A stretch of DNA of 64,000 nucleotides, taken from Alistipes sp. Its GTDB lineage: Bacteria > Bacteroidota > Bacteroidia > Bacteroidales > Rikenellaceae. Below the pieces are notes generated by a model, which saw nothing but the letters and a program-made list of their open reading frames with translations, searched no databases and was not told the DNA's origin. Every line of letters begins with the position of its first letter. Within the stretch, counting starts at the first letter, position 1. Position numbers and translations under genes: made by a program. Location: NCBI GenBank assembly GCA_017463615.1, contig JAFTOU010000059.1:1-64000 (forward strand), written 5' to 3'. Shown here piece by piece: positions 34,138 to 42,646 of the stretch.

Positions 34138-35772
34138 TTACTTAACAACTTCCAGTATTCTACCATTGTCAGCTGCAACAGCTCTCTTCCACTTCTCGCT
34201 ATAGCCAGGCTGCTCAATCTTGCCAGGGATATCCTTGCCATTGCCGTTGTCAATAAAGCCATTCTTGTCCTCGCCCTTGACATTACCGTCAATGTACTTA
34301 ACCATCAGGTAGCGGTCGAGTTTAACCCAAGCCTCAAAGATTTGTTCTGCACGCTTGAGGGTGAACTCTGTGGCGATTTTAGCCTTTTTCTTTGCCTTTG
34401 GAGTATTTTCAATAGCGATGTCAATCTGCTTTACATTTTCAAGCATATTGTTCTCCCAATTGTCAATATACTCGCGCACCTTCTTGCCGATAACATCGTA
34501 GCGCAGGTATGCAAACTGAGCCACGCGGTTTGTAATCCAGAACATAGAACTATCTGAGTACTTAAGCATTGAGCCATTCTCCTCGCTCAAGCACCACGGA
34601 ATATCGGAGGTATTTACATATATAGGTGTCAGTGGCGATGTCGCTGCATCATCTGTGCCAAACCAGAGTATGCCGACCTTATCCTTACGCGCCTGACCGC
34701 AAAGCCAGAAGCCAGTCTGCTGGGTTGCTGTAGCACGCTCGTTGCAGTACTGCACGCCATCAACCTCAAAGTACATAGGACGCCAACGGTAAGGTAGTGC
34801 GCTGCCACCTGCGCCAATATCCTTGGTCATATCCATAGGTGTACCCTCGTAGTGGTCGCGCATAGCATCAAAGAGCTGCTTAGGCGATACCTTGCTTGTA
34901 GGCTTTACCCACAGCGGCATCTTGTTGTTTGGGTTTATACCCAGCGCGAAGTCTACATAGGCATCCATACCCTCGGTAACTGAGCGGAAGAAGCTCCATA
35001 CGCGAGCCTCGCAGCCACGCATACCGCCGAAATCTACTGGGCAGTAGGTGTCGCAGAAGCAGAAGTCCTCGTCACCACCCTCGTACAGACCCTCCTTGCG
35101 AGCGAAGGAGATTACATCCTCAGAGTAGAGGCAGTTCTCAGGGTCGTTTGTTGGGAAGGTTGTAATACGCGCCTGATTTGCGTGTGCAGATACATATCCG
35201 TCAGGAATACGGCGTGCTACCCATACAATACCCTTGCGAGATGGGTCGTTGGTAGAGTCGCCCTTGCCGATAAGCTCCATAATCCACGCCTCCTCAGAAT
35301 CGGCAATACTAAAACTCTCGCCCGAAGATGCGTAGCCGTAGGTATTCGCTAAATCAACTATCGTAGCAATAGCCTCGCGAGCGGTCTTTGCGCGCTGCAG
35401 GGTGATGTATATCAGCGAGCCGTAGTCAATCTTGCCGTTAGGGTCCTCAAGCTGCGAGAGTCCGCCCCAGGTGGTCTCGGTGATGATTAGCGAGTGCTCG
35501 TTCATATTACCAACGGTGGCGTAGGTTACAGGTGCCTGAGCAATATCGCACAGATATTTGCCACTATCCCAGTCGTGTACAGCCATTGTTGCTGCTGGAC
35601 GCTTTGCTGGGGTGTATCTGTAGAGTGCGCCGTAGAGCTGATGAGAGTCAGCGGCGTATGTTACCATTACCGAGCCGTCTGTAGAGGCTCCCTTGGTTAC
35701 AATAAAGTTTGTGCAGGCGTAGCTGACAACAGCTCCCGCTGCAAAAGCAAGTGTAAGAATCAGTTTTTTCAT
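34138..35772 (-). CDS. Secreted C69 family dipeptidase
   Basis: The 544-residue N-terminal-nucleophile hydrolase has a signal peptide that would be cut to expose Cys20 (SYACTNFIVTKGASTDGS), the catalytic residue of the family. WGGLSQLEDPNGKIDYG, MELIGKG and HANQARI follow the C69 pattern. These enzymes release dipeptides or act on amide bonds, here in the periplasm or outside. It lies 1 base downstream of the phosphoesterase gene and 20 upstream of lpdA. Confidence 0.9.
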   Translation of the reverse strand: MKKLILTLAFAAGAVVSYACTNFIVTKGASTDGSVMVTYAADSHQLYGALYRYTPAKRPAATMAVHDWDSGKYLCDIAQAPVTYATVGNMNEHSLIITETTWGGLSQLEDPNGKIDYGSLIYITLQRAKTAREAIATIVDLANTYGYASSGESFSIADSEEAWIMELIGKGDSTNDPSRKGIVWVARRIPDGYVSAHANQARITTFPTNDPENCLYSEDVISFARKEGLYEGGDEDFCFCDTYCPVDFGGMRGCEARVWSFFRSVTEGMDAYVDFALGINPNNKMPLWVKPTSKVSPKQLFDAMRDHYEGTPMDMTKDIGAGGSALPYRWRPMYFEVDGVQYCNERATATQQTGFWLCGQARKDKVGILWFGTDDAATSPLTPIYVNTSDIPWCLSEENGSMLKYSDSSMFWITNRVAQFAYLRYDVIGKKVREYIDNWENNMLENVKQIDIAIENTPKAKKKAKIATEFTLKRAEQIFEAWVKLDRYLMVKYIDGNVKGEDKNGFIDNGNGKDIPGKIEQPGYSEKWKRAVAADNGRILEVVK

Positions 35773-35773
35773 A

Positions 35774-36964
35774 CTATTTAATTATTATTTCGTTTGTCGC
35801 AATCTCTTTACCCTCTGCGTCTACAATCTTGTAGCAGATTTTATCCTTCGTCACCTCTACATCCATACGGCTGCGATTTGGGTTGCAGATAACCGGGAAG
35901 TTGCAGCAGGAGGCACTATCGCCAGCCTCTGTGAAGCGATATTTGTGGATGTGGGCACAAATCATAGCATCAATGCCCGCGCTGTTGAGTATCGGTGCAA
36001 ATAGGCGTGCAACCTCAGCCTCGCCGTGCCAGCCGTTGCTCTTTGGTGGGATGTGGATGATGACAATCTTTACGGGTGCAGCCTTAAACTGCTCGCTCTC
36101 CACCACGCTCTTTAACCACTGAGCCTGCTGCTGGCGGTAGTCGTCGTAGCGAACAAGGTCGTGGTACTCAATATCGTTGTCGGGCTTATCCTCGCCACAA
36201 TCTAAGACGATAAAGTGCGCTGGACCATCCGCAAAGGTGTAGTACGGCATTGCCGAGGTGGTCGGGAAGTAGTTGTAGTAGTTTATCGCCCACGCACCGC
36301 GGGTCTCGTGGTTTCCGCGCGAGAAGAATAGCGGCACTTCAGATGCGAAGTTTGCAACCGAGGGCGCTAACACATTGGTAACCAGTCGCTCCTCGCTCTC
36401 AAAGCTGCTGACCATATCGCCATTAAAGACCACAAAGTCGTGTGTTGCTGGGCTTATAACCTCCTTGGAGAAGAGGGCGTTTATGGTCTGAGGACTGTCG
36501 TGATAGTCGTTGCCAACAGCAAAACGAGTAACATCGGAGTCGCTATCCAATGTGCGCACGAAGTACGGCTCTTTTTTGTAGACATTGCTACCCTTACCCT
36601 CGCTGTAGCGCACGCGCCTATTACCCTCGTTGAGCACCACGCCCTTATGCAGCACGCGGTAGCGGTACACAGTACCAGGCTCAAGGTCAGTAATGCGCAC
36701 GGTGTGCCACTTGCCGATAGGTCGGCGGCCGTAGATGGTCTGGAAGAACTGCTTGCGCTCGCAGTTGTAGAAGTGTGTGCCATCGTCGGGGGCAATCTCT
36801 ACCCAACTTAGGGCGTCGGAGTCGGTCTGCCAAACAACGGTAAACTCACTCTGGCTACACGCCTGAATGTATGGTCCTGCGACAATTTTGGGTGCATTGC
36901 GCTGCTCGGCGGTGGCTACGAGCGATGCAAAAATGGCTATTGTGATAAAAAATACTCGTTTCAT
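35774..36964 (-). CDS. Secreted metallophosphoesterase with purple-acid-phosphatase-like N-domain
   Basis: The 396-residue protein from ATG 36964 has a signal peptide (MKRVFFITIAIFASLVATAE) and a fibronectin-like domain (about 22-120; VVWQTDSDALSWVEI). The calcineurin-like domain shows GNDYHDSP, VVFNGDMV, RGNHETRG, VIIHIPP and CAHIHKYRF. The metal-binding first motif has GND where GD is usual. It hydrolyses phosphoesters outside the cytoplasm; the substrate is unknown. An open frame extends further upstream but runs through the promoter and into yggS on the opposite strand, so it was not used. Confidence 0.87.
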   Translation of the reverse strand: MKRVFFITIAIFASLVATAEQRNAPKIVAGPYIQACSQSEFTVVWQTDSDALSWVEIAPDDGTHFYNCERKQFFQTIYGRRPIGKWHTVRITDLEPGTVYRYRVLHKGVVLNEGNRRVRYSEGKGSNVYKKEPYFVRTLDSDSDVTRFAVGNDYHDSPQTINALFSKEVISPATHDFVVFNGDMVSSFESEERLVTNVLAPSVANFASEVPLFFSRGNHETRGAWAINYYNYFPTTSAMPYYTFADGPAHFIVLDCGEDKPDNDIEYHDLVRYDDYRQQQAQWLKSVVESEQFKAAPVKIVIIHIPPKSNGWHGEAEVARLFAPILNSAGIDAMICAHIHKYRFTEAGDSASCCNFPVICNPNRSRMDVEVTKDKICYKIVDAEGKEIATNEIIIK

Positions 36965-36970
36965 AGTGTA

Positions 36971-36978
36971 CAAAGATA
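36971..36978 (-). promoter_or_regulatory. -7 box (TATCTTTG) 6 bases before the phosphoesterase start
   Basis: The minus-strand TATCTTTG is separated from the ATG at 36964 by TACACT only. The mRNA would start at or next to the ATG, leaving no room for a ribosome-binding site. Confidence 0.6.
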
Positions 36979-37020
36979 GTAATTTTCTTTGAAAATCTTG
37001 CTTCGGCTCGCACTTTGAGT

Positions 37021-37028
37021 TATATTTG
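37021..37028 (+). promoter_or_regulatory. -7 box (TATATTTG) of yggS
   Basis: TATATTTGC lies 21 bases before the ATG at 37050, in the 85-bp divergent region shared with the phosphoesterase promoter. Confidence 0.6.
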
Positions 37029-37049
37029 CAGTAGTAAAATGTGAAAACT

Positions 37050-37709
37050 ATGTCTGTTGCATCAAAAATATCAGATATACGCGCCACGCTAACCGATGGC
37101 GTTACCCTCGTTGCAGTCTCAAAATTTCACCCCGCAGAGGCTATCTCTGAGGCTTATGCTGCGGGTCAGCGAATCTTTGGCGAGAGTCGTGTGCAGGAGC
37201 TTACGGCGAAGTATGCGGAGCTGCCGAAGGATATTGAGTGGCACATGATAGGTCACCTGCAGACCAACAAGGTTAGGGCTATTGCGCCCTTTATCTCGCT
37301 TATTCACTCGGTGGATAGCGCTCGCCTGCTGGAGTGTATAGACCGCGAGGCTGCTCGCTGCGGCAGGGTTATAGATTGCCTGCTGGAGGTGCATGTGGCT
37401 CAGGAGCAGACCAAGAGTGGCTGGGCGGTAGATGAGCTACGCGAGTATGTGGCTTCGGGAGCGATGAAGAGTCTGCAAAATGTGCGTATTCGTGGCGTTA
37501 TGGGTATGGCTACATTTACGGACGATAAGGTCGTTGTTCGCGGTGATTTTCAGCGTATTGCAGCAATTAAGGCTGAGCTTGAGCCATATTTTTACGCTTC
37601 GTTTGATACGCTGTCAATGGGTATGTCGGACGACTACCTTGTGGCTATGGAGTGTGGCTCTACGATGGTGCGCATAGGCTCTACAATCTTCGGAAATAGG
37701 GTCTATTAA
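37050..37709 (+). CDS. yggS: YggS family pyridoxal phosphate homeostasis protein
   Basis: The 219-residue single-domain TIM barrel binds PLP through Lys25 in LVAVSKFHP. FGESRVQE, WHMIGHLQTNK and the C-terminal SMGMSDDYLVAMECGSTMVRIG are family blocks. It buffers free PLP and affects amino-acid metabolism, with no known catalysis. A GTG nine bases upstream is a possible alternative start. The next gene starts 36 bases downstream. Confidence 0.93.
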   Translation: MSVASKISDIRATLTDGVTLVAVSKFHPAEAISEAYAAGQRIFGESRVQELTAKYAELPKDIEWHMIGHLQTNKVRAIAPFISLIHSVDSARLLECIDREAARCGRVIDCLLEVHVAQEQTKSGWAVDELREYVASGAMKSLQNVRIRGVMGMATFTDDKVVVRGDFQRIAAIKAELEPYFYASFDTLSMGMSDDYLVAMECGSTMVRIGSTIFGNRVY

Positions 37710-37745
37710 CCCGGCGTTACGAAAACCTTAAAACCAAATAATAAG

Positions 37746-39077
37746 ATGAAAAAACTTCTGATTTTATTCTCATTTCTCTCATTCTCGCTGGTCGCTCTGG
37801 CTGGTGGGGATGCAAATCGTGCGATATGGCGATTCTCAAAGAGCAAGGGCTTTGAACCTGCCAAGTGTTATATCAGAGAGGGTCTCTATCCTGCTTATAT
37901 AGGCATCAAGAGCTCGGAGCTGGGCTTCTATCACAAGGGTAAGTTGGTACAGGCTGCCCTGAATACGAAGGGTTACCCTACTGCCGACGCTGTGAAGGGG
38001 GACTATTGGCTCTTTGAAGTTCCAGTGGCAGCGGGTCTGCATAGCGGTACGGTGCTGGATATTTTCCTCCCATTTACGGGTAACGAGGGCGAGCGCAATC
38101 ACTTTGTGCTTGAGTATCGTGACGGTAGGCGTTGGGTAAAGGCTGCCGATGTACTCTCTACCGTAGCTCCAAAGCACCCTACACGCCATTGGCAGTCGGT
38201 ACGCCTTGAGCGAGAGATTCCGCAGGGCGGTAAGGTTGCGCTGCGACTGCGTAGCGTTGAGAAGCAGGTTGTAAAGAGCTCTATCGCCTGCCCATCGCCG
38301 CAGGGTCAGCAGCCGCAGGTGGTTATATACGACAATGCTGTACCACGCGATACACTCAAGATGTTGTTTATCGGCAATAGCTACACCTACTACCACACCT
38401 ACCCTATGATTCTCAAGGAGATAGCGTGGCGCGAGGGTCACTATGCCGACTGTAATATCTTCATCTCGGGCGGCTATACGATGAAGGCACACCTCTCCAA
38501 TTCGCACTCTATGGAGCAGGTGGATAAGGGCGGTTACGACTATGTGATGTTGCAGGACCAGAGCATACTTCCAACGCTCAACGGCACGGCTGACGATGCT
38601 GGTTCAGCGGTCTATATGGAGACTATGGTGGAGCGTGTGCGTAAGAGCAGTCCCGATGCTAAAGTATTGCTTGAGATAACTTGGGGTAGACGCCACGGAA
38701 ACAACAACTTCGGTAAGTATGAGAAGTATATTGCAAAGTACCCTCACTTCTACGAGAATTACGATGCTATGCAGAATAGACTTATAGAGGTTACAACGGC
38801 GGAGGCGACAGCTTGCAATGCGCTGGTAAACCCTGTGGGGCTGGCTTGGCAGATTGTTATGCACGAGCGACAGGATATAAACCTCTACCACAAGGATGAC
38901 CACCACCAGTCTTATGCGGGCTCGTACTTGGCTGCGGCGGTTGCCTACCTTACTATATACGGCGAGCCGTTTGGGGCTAACCCTGCCGATGGCCGCCTAA
39001 GTGCCGAGAAGGCTGCCTATCTGCGCTCAGTGGCTGAGAGAGTGGTTTTGAAGGGCGAAAAGTGGGGCGTGAAATAA
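37746..39077 (+). CDS. Secreted SGNH-like hydrolase (DUF4886-like)
   Basis: The 443-residue protein has a signal peptide (ending near VALAGGD), an N-terminal beta domain (about 22-195) and a C-terminal SGNH/DUF4886-type domain. There, MLFIGNSYTYY holds the block I serine (GNSYT in place of GDSL), SGGYTMK follows, and DDHHQSYAGSY near the end supplies the Asp-His pair. Such enzymes are usually carbohydrate or lipid esterases in Bacteroidota; the substrate is unknown. It may be cotranscribed with yggS, although the products are unrelated. Confidence 0.8.
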   Translation: MKKLLILFSFLSFSLVALAGGDANRAIWRFSKSKGFEPAKCYIREGLYPAYIGIKSSELGFYHKGKLVQAALNTKGYPTADAVKGDYWLFEVPVAAGLHSGTVLDIFLPFTGNEGERNHFVLEYRDGRRWVKAADVLSTVAPKHPTRHWQSVRLEREIPQGGKVALRLRSVEKQVVKSSIACPSPQGQQPQVVIYDNAVPRDTLKMLFIGNSYTYYHTYPMILKEIAWREGHYADCNIFISGGYTMKAHLSNSHSMEQVDKGGYDYVMLQDQSILPTLNGTADDAGSAVYMETMVERVRKSSPDAKVLLEITWGRRHGNNNFGKYEKYIAKYPHFYENYDAMQNRLIEVTTAEATACNALVNPVGLAWQIVMHERQDINLYHKDDHHQSYAGSYLAAAVAYLTIYGEPFGANPADGRLSAEKAAYLRSVAERVVLKGEKWGVK

Positions 39078-39115
39078 AAAGTTGTGATAGAGATACAATA
39101 TATTAAAAAAATAAT

Positions 39116-39123
39116 TATCTTTG
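39116..39123 (+). promoter_or_regulatory. -7 box (TATCTTTG) of the glycerol-1-phosphate dehydrogenase gene
   Basis: TATCTTTG lies 35 bases before the ATG at 39159. The intergenic stretch is A/T-rich as expected for a strong promoter. Confidence 0.65.
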
Positions 39124-39158
39124 TAGAAGATTCTGTTTTATCCTAAAAATAAAAGACT

Positions 39159-40499
39159 ATGACAATTAAGCAAAGAATGGATCAGGCGCTCGAAATGGCG
39201 GGTCAGACTAAGGGTGCTGAGATCTCTCAGGGTGCGTTAAAGAGTACTCCAGGTTTGTTCAAGAAGTTCTTCCCAGGTCGCAAGGCTGTGGTTATTACCG
39301 ACCACTTCGTATGGACTGCTGCTGGTGAGGCTGTGTACAACATTATGAACGCTGAGGGCGTTGAGTGCGAGAAGTTCGTTATTCCTGACAAGAGCTTCCA
39401 TGCAGAGTGGAAGTATGTTGAGATGATTCTCGATGTGCTCAAGCAGTACAATGCTATCGCTATCGCTGTAGGCTCAGGCGTTATCAACGATGTTTGTAAG
39501 CTCGCTTCTCACCTGCTTGACCAGCGCTACATCTGTATCGCATCTGCTGCATCTGCTGACGGCTACTCTGCTTCAGGTTCGGCTATCGTTAAGGATGGCG
39601 CAAAGCAGACCTTCACCTGCCCTGCTCCGCTGGTAATTATCGGTGACTCTGATGTGTTGTGCAACGCTCCTGCACGCCTTACTACTGCTGGTTATGCAGA
39701 CCTTGCTGCTAAGATTCCTGCAGGTGGTGAGTGGATGATTGCCGATCTGTTCGGTACTGAGCCTATCAACCCACCAGCTTGGTCTGTAATTCAGGATATG
39801 CTCCCAGAGGTTCTTGCTGACGCTCAGGGTATTGCAGATCGTACTCCTAAGGCTGTTGAGAATATCTTTGCTGGTCTTACACTCTCAGGTGTTGCTATGC
39901 AGATTGCAAACGATACTCGCCCACTCTCTTGTGCAGAGCACCTTTTCAGCCACTACCTTGATATGACTCACCACACATACGAGGATCGTATGGTTCTCCA
40001 CGGCTTCCAGGTTTCTGTAGGTACTGTTACTATGTGTGCATTCTTTGACGAGCTGCTCAAGATGGACCTTACGAAGCTGGATGTAGACGCTTGCGTTGCC
40101 GCTTGGCCTACAAAGGAGCAGGAGGTTGCTCGTGCAACTGAGCTGTTCACTGGCTTCCCAGTTCCAGAGCTCGGTCCTACCGAGATTGCAAAGAAGTGGC
40201 AGAGCCCAGAGGAGGTACGCGAGCAGCTTAACCGCGTGAAGGCTACATGGCCAGAGTTCCGCGAGAAGCTCCGCAATCAGGTTTACTCATTTGAGAAGAT
40301 GCGCGACCTCTTCGTAACCGCAGGCGCTCCAGTTGCTCCAGAGCATATTGGCGTTTCACGCGCTCAGTGGAAGAATATGACCAACTTCGTTCAGCTTATG
40401 CGCTGGAGAGTAAACCTCTTCGACCTTGCTAAGCGTGCGCAGATTTTTGATACGTTGGTTGGTAATGTATTTGGTAAGGGCGGCGCTCTTGAGATATAA
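39159..40499 (+). CDS. sn-glycerol-1-phosphate dehydrogenase (AraM/EgsA-type)
   Basis: This 446-residue iron-alcohol-dehydrogenase-fold enzyme shows AVGSGVINDVCK for nucleotide binding, ASADGYSASGS in the active site, and metal ligands in SCAEHLFSH and MVLHGFQVSVGT. The family reduces dihydroxyacetone phosphate to glycerol-1-phosphate, the archaeal-type lipid backbone. In bacteria AraM feeds heptaprenylglyceryl phosphate synthesis. It stands alone with its own promoter, and a palindromic repeat begins at its stop codon. No PcrB/GGGP synthase is in the window. Confusion with glycerol dehydrogenase is possible but the active-site block favours G1P dehydrogenase. Confidence 0.85.
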   Translation: MTIKQRMDQALEMAGQTKGAEISQGALKSTPGLFKKFFPGRKAVVITDHFVWTAAGEAVYNIMNAEGVECEKFVIPDKSFHAEWKYVEMILDVLKQYNAIAIAVGSGVINDVCKLASHLLDQRYICIASAASADGYSASGSAIVKDGAKQTFTCPAPLVIIGDSDVLCNAPARLTTAGYADLAAKIPAGGEWMIADLFGTEPINPPAWSVIQDMLPEVLADAQGIADRTPKAVENIFAGLTLSGVAMQIANDTRPLSCAEHLFSHYLDMTHHTYEDRMVLHGFQVSVGTVTMCAFFDELLKMDLTKLDVDACVAAWPTKEQEVARATELFTGFPVPELGPTEIAKKWQSPEEVREQLNRVKATWPEFREKLRNQVYSFEKMRDLFVTAGAPVAPEHIGVSRAQWKNMTNFVQLMRWRVNLFDLAKRAQIFDTLVGNVFGKGGALEI

Positions 40500-40625
40500 T
40501 TTGTTGTGATAGCGCGGCATTAGTCGCACATCCCTAAAAGCCCGACAATGGCTGTACGCTTTAGTACTATCCATCGTCGGGCTTTCTCACGATGTACGCC
40601 TACTACCGCACTCTGACAACAAATT
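40499..40625 (+). repeat. Palindromic 3'-end element, copy 4
   Basis: Its first base is the last base of the stop codon at 40497-40499. The inner stem AAAGCCCGACAATGG pairs with CCATCGTCGGGCTTT except for one A-C mismatch, around GTACGCTTTAGTAC. Degenerate fragments of the 3' arm follow at about 40650 and 40664-40696 (CTGACGAT, TGACGATAAAAT). Confidence 0.85.
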
Positions 40626-40704
40626 GGGCAGTGTGTTATCTACCGCGTTCTGACGATTAGATAGAACTCGCCACTGTACTATGACGATAAAATTGGACGG
40701 TGAG

Positions 40705-40805
40705 AACCGAACGAACGAACAAGGGGGCGAACAGCACCGAACACAACCGAACAAAACCGAACACGAACAAGCGAACACGCACCCGTTCGTTCGTTCGGTT
40801 GTTCG
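40705..40805. repeat. CGAAC/GTTCG array, first block
   Basis: CGAAC pentamers in the first part (GAACGAACGAACAAGG, CCGAACACAACCGAACAAAA) are followed by the opposite orientation (CCGTTCGTTCGTTCGGTTGT), making the block an imperfect palindrome. Related blocks occur at 19378-19430, 41275-41400 and 41586-41632. Confidence 0.75.
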
Positions 40806-40889
40806 GTTGTGTCACATCTGTCACATTTTTGTCACTGTCACATCGTTTTCACACGCCTGTGACAATGTGACATGTGACATTTGGCTGTT

Positions 40890-41055
40890 GGCCGTTGGCC
40901 GTTAGCCATTAGCCATTAGCTATTGGCTATATTAAGGTATCGCTACGCGATAGTGTTTAGGGCTGCAGTTGGTACTCTCAGTTGCCTCTTACACCCTATA
41001 AACACTGTCGGCTTGTCGACACCTCTAAAAAGCTAATAGCTAACAGCCAATAGCT
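40890..41055. repeat. ~105-bp hairpin module with AGCTATTAGCC borders, copy 2
   Basis: The core at 40928-41030 is nearly identical to 19633-19730. The changes concentrate at the tip of one arm (GTCGCGCAGCGAC in copy 1, GTCGGCTTGTCGAC here), which stays self-complementary. Confidence 0.8.
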
Positions 41056-41065
41056 AATTAAGTAA

Positions 41066-41152
41066 CTACCTGCGGTGCTTACATACTGATAAATCAGTAC
41101 AAATAATTATATATATAGATAAATATCTGAATATAATTATTTATTAGGCGTA
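41066..41152 (-). repeat. 87-bp AT-rich module, copy 2 (inverted)
   Basis: Reverse complement of 19458-19544 with only a handful of differences. The neighbouring ~105-bp hairpin has the same orientation in both islands, so the modules have been shuffled independently. Confidence 0.85.
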
Positions 41153-41274
41153 TATACCTGAATGTAAACCCGCACGAGCGGGATAGCGCGACCTTAGATA
41201 TTACTAAAGGTGGCGCGTACTAACTCTGACCCGCGTCAGCCACACTAAACACTCCACCCCTAACCACACTGGGA

Positions 41275-41400
41275 ACAAGCTGAGCGAGCGAACAACCGAA
41301 CACGAACGAACAGGGGCGTGTTCGTTCGTTCGTTCGTGTTCGGTTTTGTTCGGTTTTGTTCGGGTATGTTCAGTTATGTTCGGGAATATTCGGTTTATTC
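41275..41400. repeat. GTTCG array, second block
   Basis: CGAAC units on the left (GCGAACAACCGAACACGAAC) and GTTCG units on the right (GTTCGTTCGTTCGTGTTCGG, then decaying GTTCGGG/GTTCAG units spaced about 10 bases) form a large imperfect palindrome about the centre near 41322. Confidence 0.75.
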
Positions 41401-41679
41401 CGTAAGATTATTTGTTGGCTTGCCTTCGGCAGCCCGACCCTGCTACGCCTCGGCAATGTCAGTTGCGGCATAAATGCCCAAAAACCGTCATTGAAGTCAT
41501 AAGAGCAAGCTCTTGCCTTCAATTGTCGGTTTTTGCACCTTCGGTGTGCAACCGCTATTGCGCTCGGCTCAATCGCAGCGTCCGGATATGTTCGGTTTTG
41601 TTCGCACCCATGTTCGTTCGTTCGGGTTGCATCCAACAGTTAAAAAAACAAAGAGTTGCTTTTACAACTCTTTATCTCT

Positions 41680-42645
41680 CTACTCAAACCTGTACTCCTC
41701 TGCACCACGGAAGCCGAGGAGGAGTTCGTGGATTTTGAGGCGTTTTTTGCCGGCTATTTGGATGTCTTCAATGTAGACAACGCCGTCTGAGCAGGTGACG
41801 CCCATATACTTCTTACCGTCGGTGACTACCCTACCGACCTCTGTGGTGTCGCTCTTTGGCTCAAAGCGCACCTCAAAAATCTTTGCGCTACCCGTCTCTG
41901 CGCCATCTTTTGTGAGGCGACTCCAAGCGGCTGGGTATGGCGAGAGTCCACGCACGAAGTTTGTAATCTCCACACCGCTCTTGCTCCAGTCAATAAGGCA
42001 GTCCTCCTTGAAAATCTTTGGGGCTGGGCGGAGGTTATCGTCGCTCTGTGGCTGCTCTACAGCCTCTACGCGACCCTCAGCGATGCGATTTACGCTATCC
42101 AGGACAAGGTCTGCGCCAACAGTCATCAGTCGGTCGTAGAGTGTGCCTACGGTATCATTCTCGGCGATAGCTTCGCGCACCTGACCGATGATAGCACCCT
42201 TGTCAATCTCGTGGTTGAGCAGGAAGGTGGTAACGCCCGTCTCTGTATCGCCATTGATAATTGCCCAGTTGATAGGCGCTGCGCCGCGGTACTGTGGCAG
42301 CAGCGATGCGTGTAGGTTGAATGTGCCGAAGTGAGGCATTGCCCACACCACCTCTGGGAGCATACGAAAGGCGATGACGATGCCCAAATCGGGCTTTAAC
42401 TCGCGCAGAGCGCACAGGAACTCCTCGTCGCGCAACTTCTCTGGCTGGAGGATGGTCTGGATACCCAGCTCGCGTGCAGCGACCTTGACATCGCACTCGT
42501 GAATCTTAAGGCCACGGCCTGCCTGGCGGTCGGGTGTCGTAACCACACCCACGACATTATATCCACCCTCTACAAGGGCGCGAAGTGACGGCACGGCAAA
42601 CTCTGGCGTACCCATAAATACTATTCTTAACTCCTTGGCGTTCAT
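41680..42645 (-). CDS. fmt: Methionyl-tRNA formyltransferase
   Basis: This 321-residue enzyme formylates initiator Met-tRNA with 10-formyl-tetrahydrofolate. The N-terminus RIVFMGTPEFAVPSL and the catalytic block NLHASLLPQYRGAAPINWAI with conserved Asn, His and the downstream Asp are typical. The C-terminal OB-like domain binds tRNA. The gene starts 1 base after the LptF/G-like gene, suggesting a common transcript on the minus strand. Downstream lies repeat island 2. Confidence 0.95.
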   Translation of the reverse strand: MNAKELRIVFMGTPEFAVPSLRALVEGGYNVVGVVTTPDRQAGRGLKIHECDVKVAARELGIQTILQPEKLRDEEFLCALRELKPDLGIVIAFRMLPEVVWAMPHFGTFNLHASLLPQYRGAAPINWAIINGDTETGVTTFLLNHEIDKGAIIGQVREAIAENDTVGTLYDRLMTVGADLVLDSVNRIAEGRVEAVEQPQSDDNLRPAPKIFKEDCLIDWSKSGVEITNFVRGLSPYPAAWSRLTKDGAETGSAKIFEVRFEPKSDTTEVGRVVTDGKKYMGVTCSDGVVYIEDIQIAGKKRLKIHELLLGFRGAEEYRFE

Positions 42646-42646
42646 A

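Larger units (their letters stand above)
40626..41665. repeat. Non-coding repeat island 2 (about 1.04 kb)
   Basis: No plausible gene was found. Contents in order: fragments of the 125-bp element, a GTTCG/CGAAC array (40705-40805), a GTCACA array (40803-40890) and AGCTATTAGCC repeats around the ~105-bp hairpin (40890-41055). Then come the inverted 87-bp module (41066-41152), a second GTTCG array (41275-41400), hairpins CAAAAACCG...CGGTTTTTG and TTGCACCTTCGGTGTGCAA (41486-41563), and a third short GTTCG array (41586-41632). Several short open frames here are translations of the arrays. Confidence 0.8.

Noticed and set aside
36965-37087. N-terminal extension of the phosphoesterase at 35774-36964
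   Set aside because: It would bury the signal peptide after 41 residues and overlap the yggS promoter and start.
39159-40499. Ordinary iron-dependent glycerol or alcohol dehydrogenase
   Set aside because: The GSGVINDVCK and ASADGYSASGSA blocks and the metal-ligand context fit the G1P dehydrogenase/AraM branch better.
40587-41776. Several 60-110 codon frames in repeat island 2
   Set aside because: They translate GTTCG and GTCACA arrays into low-complexity sequence and overlap palindromes on both strands.
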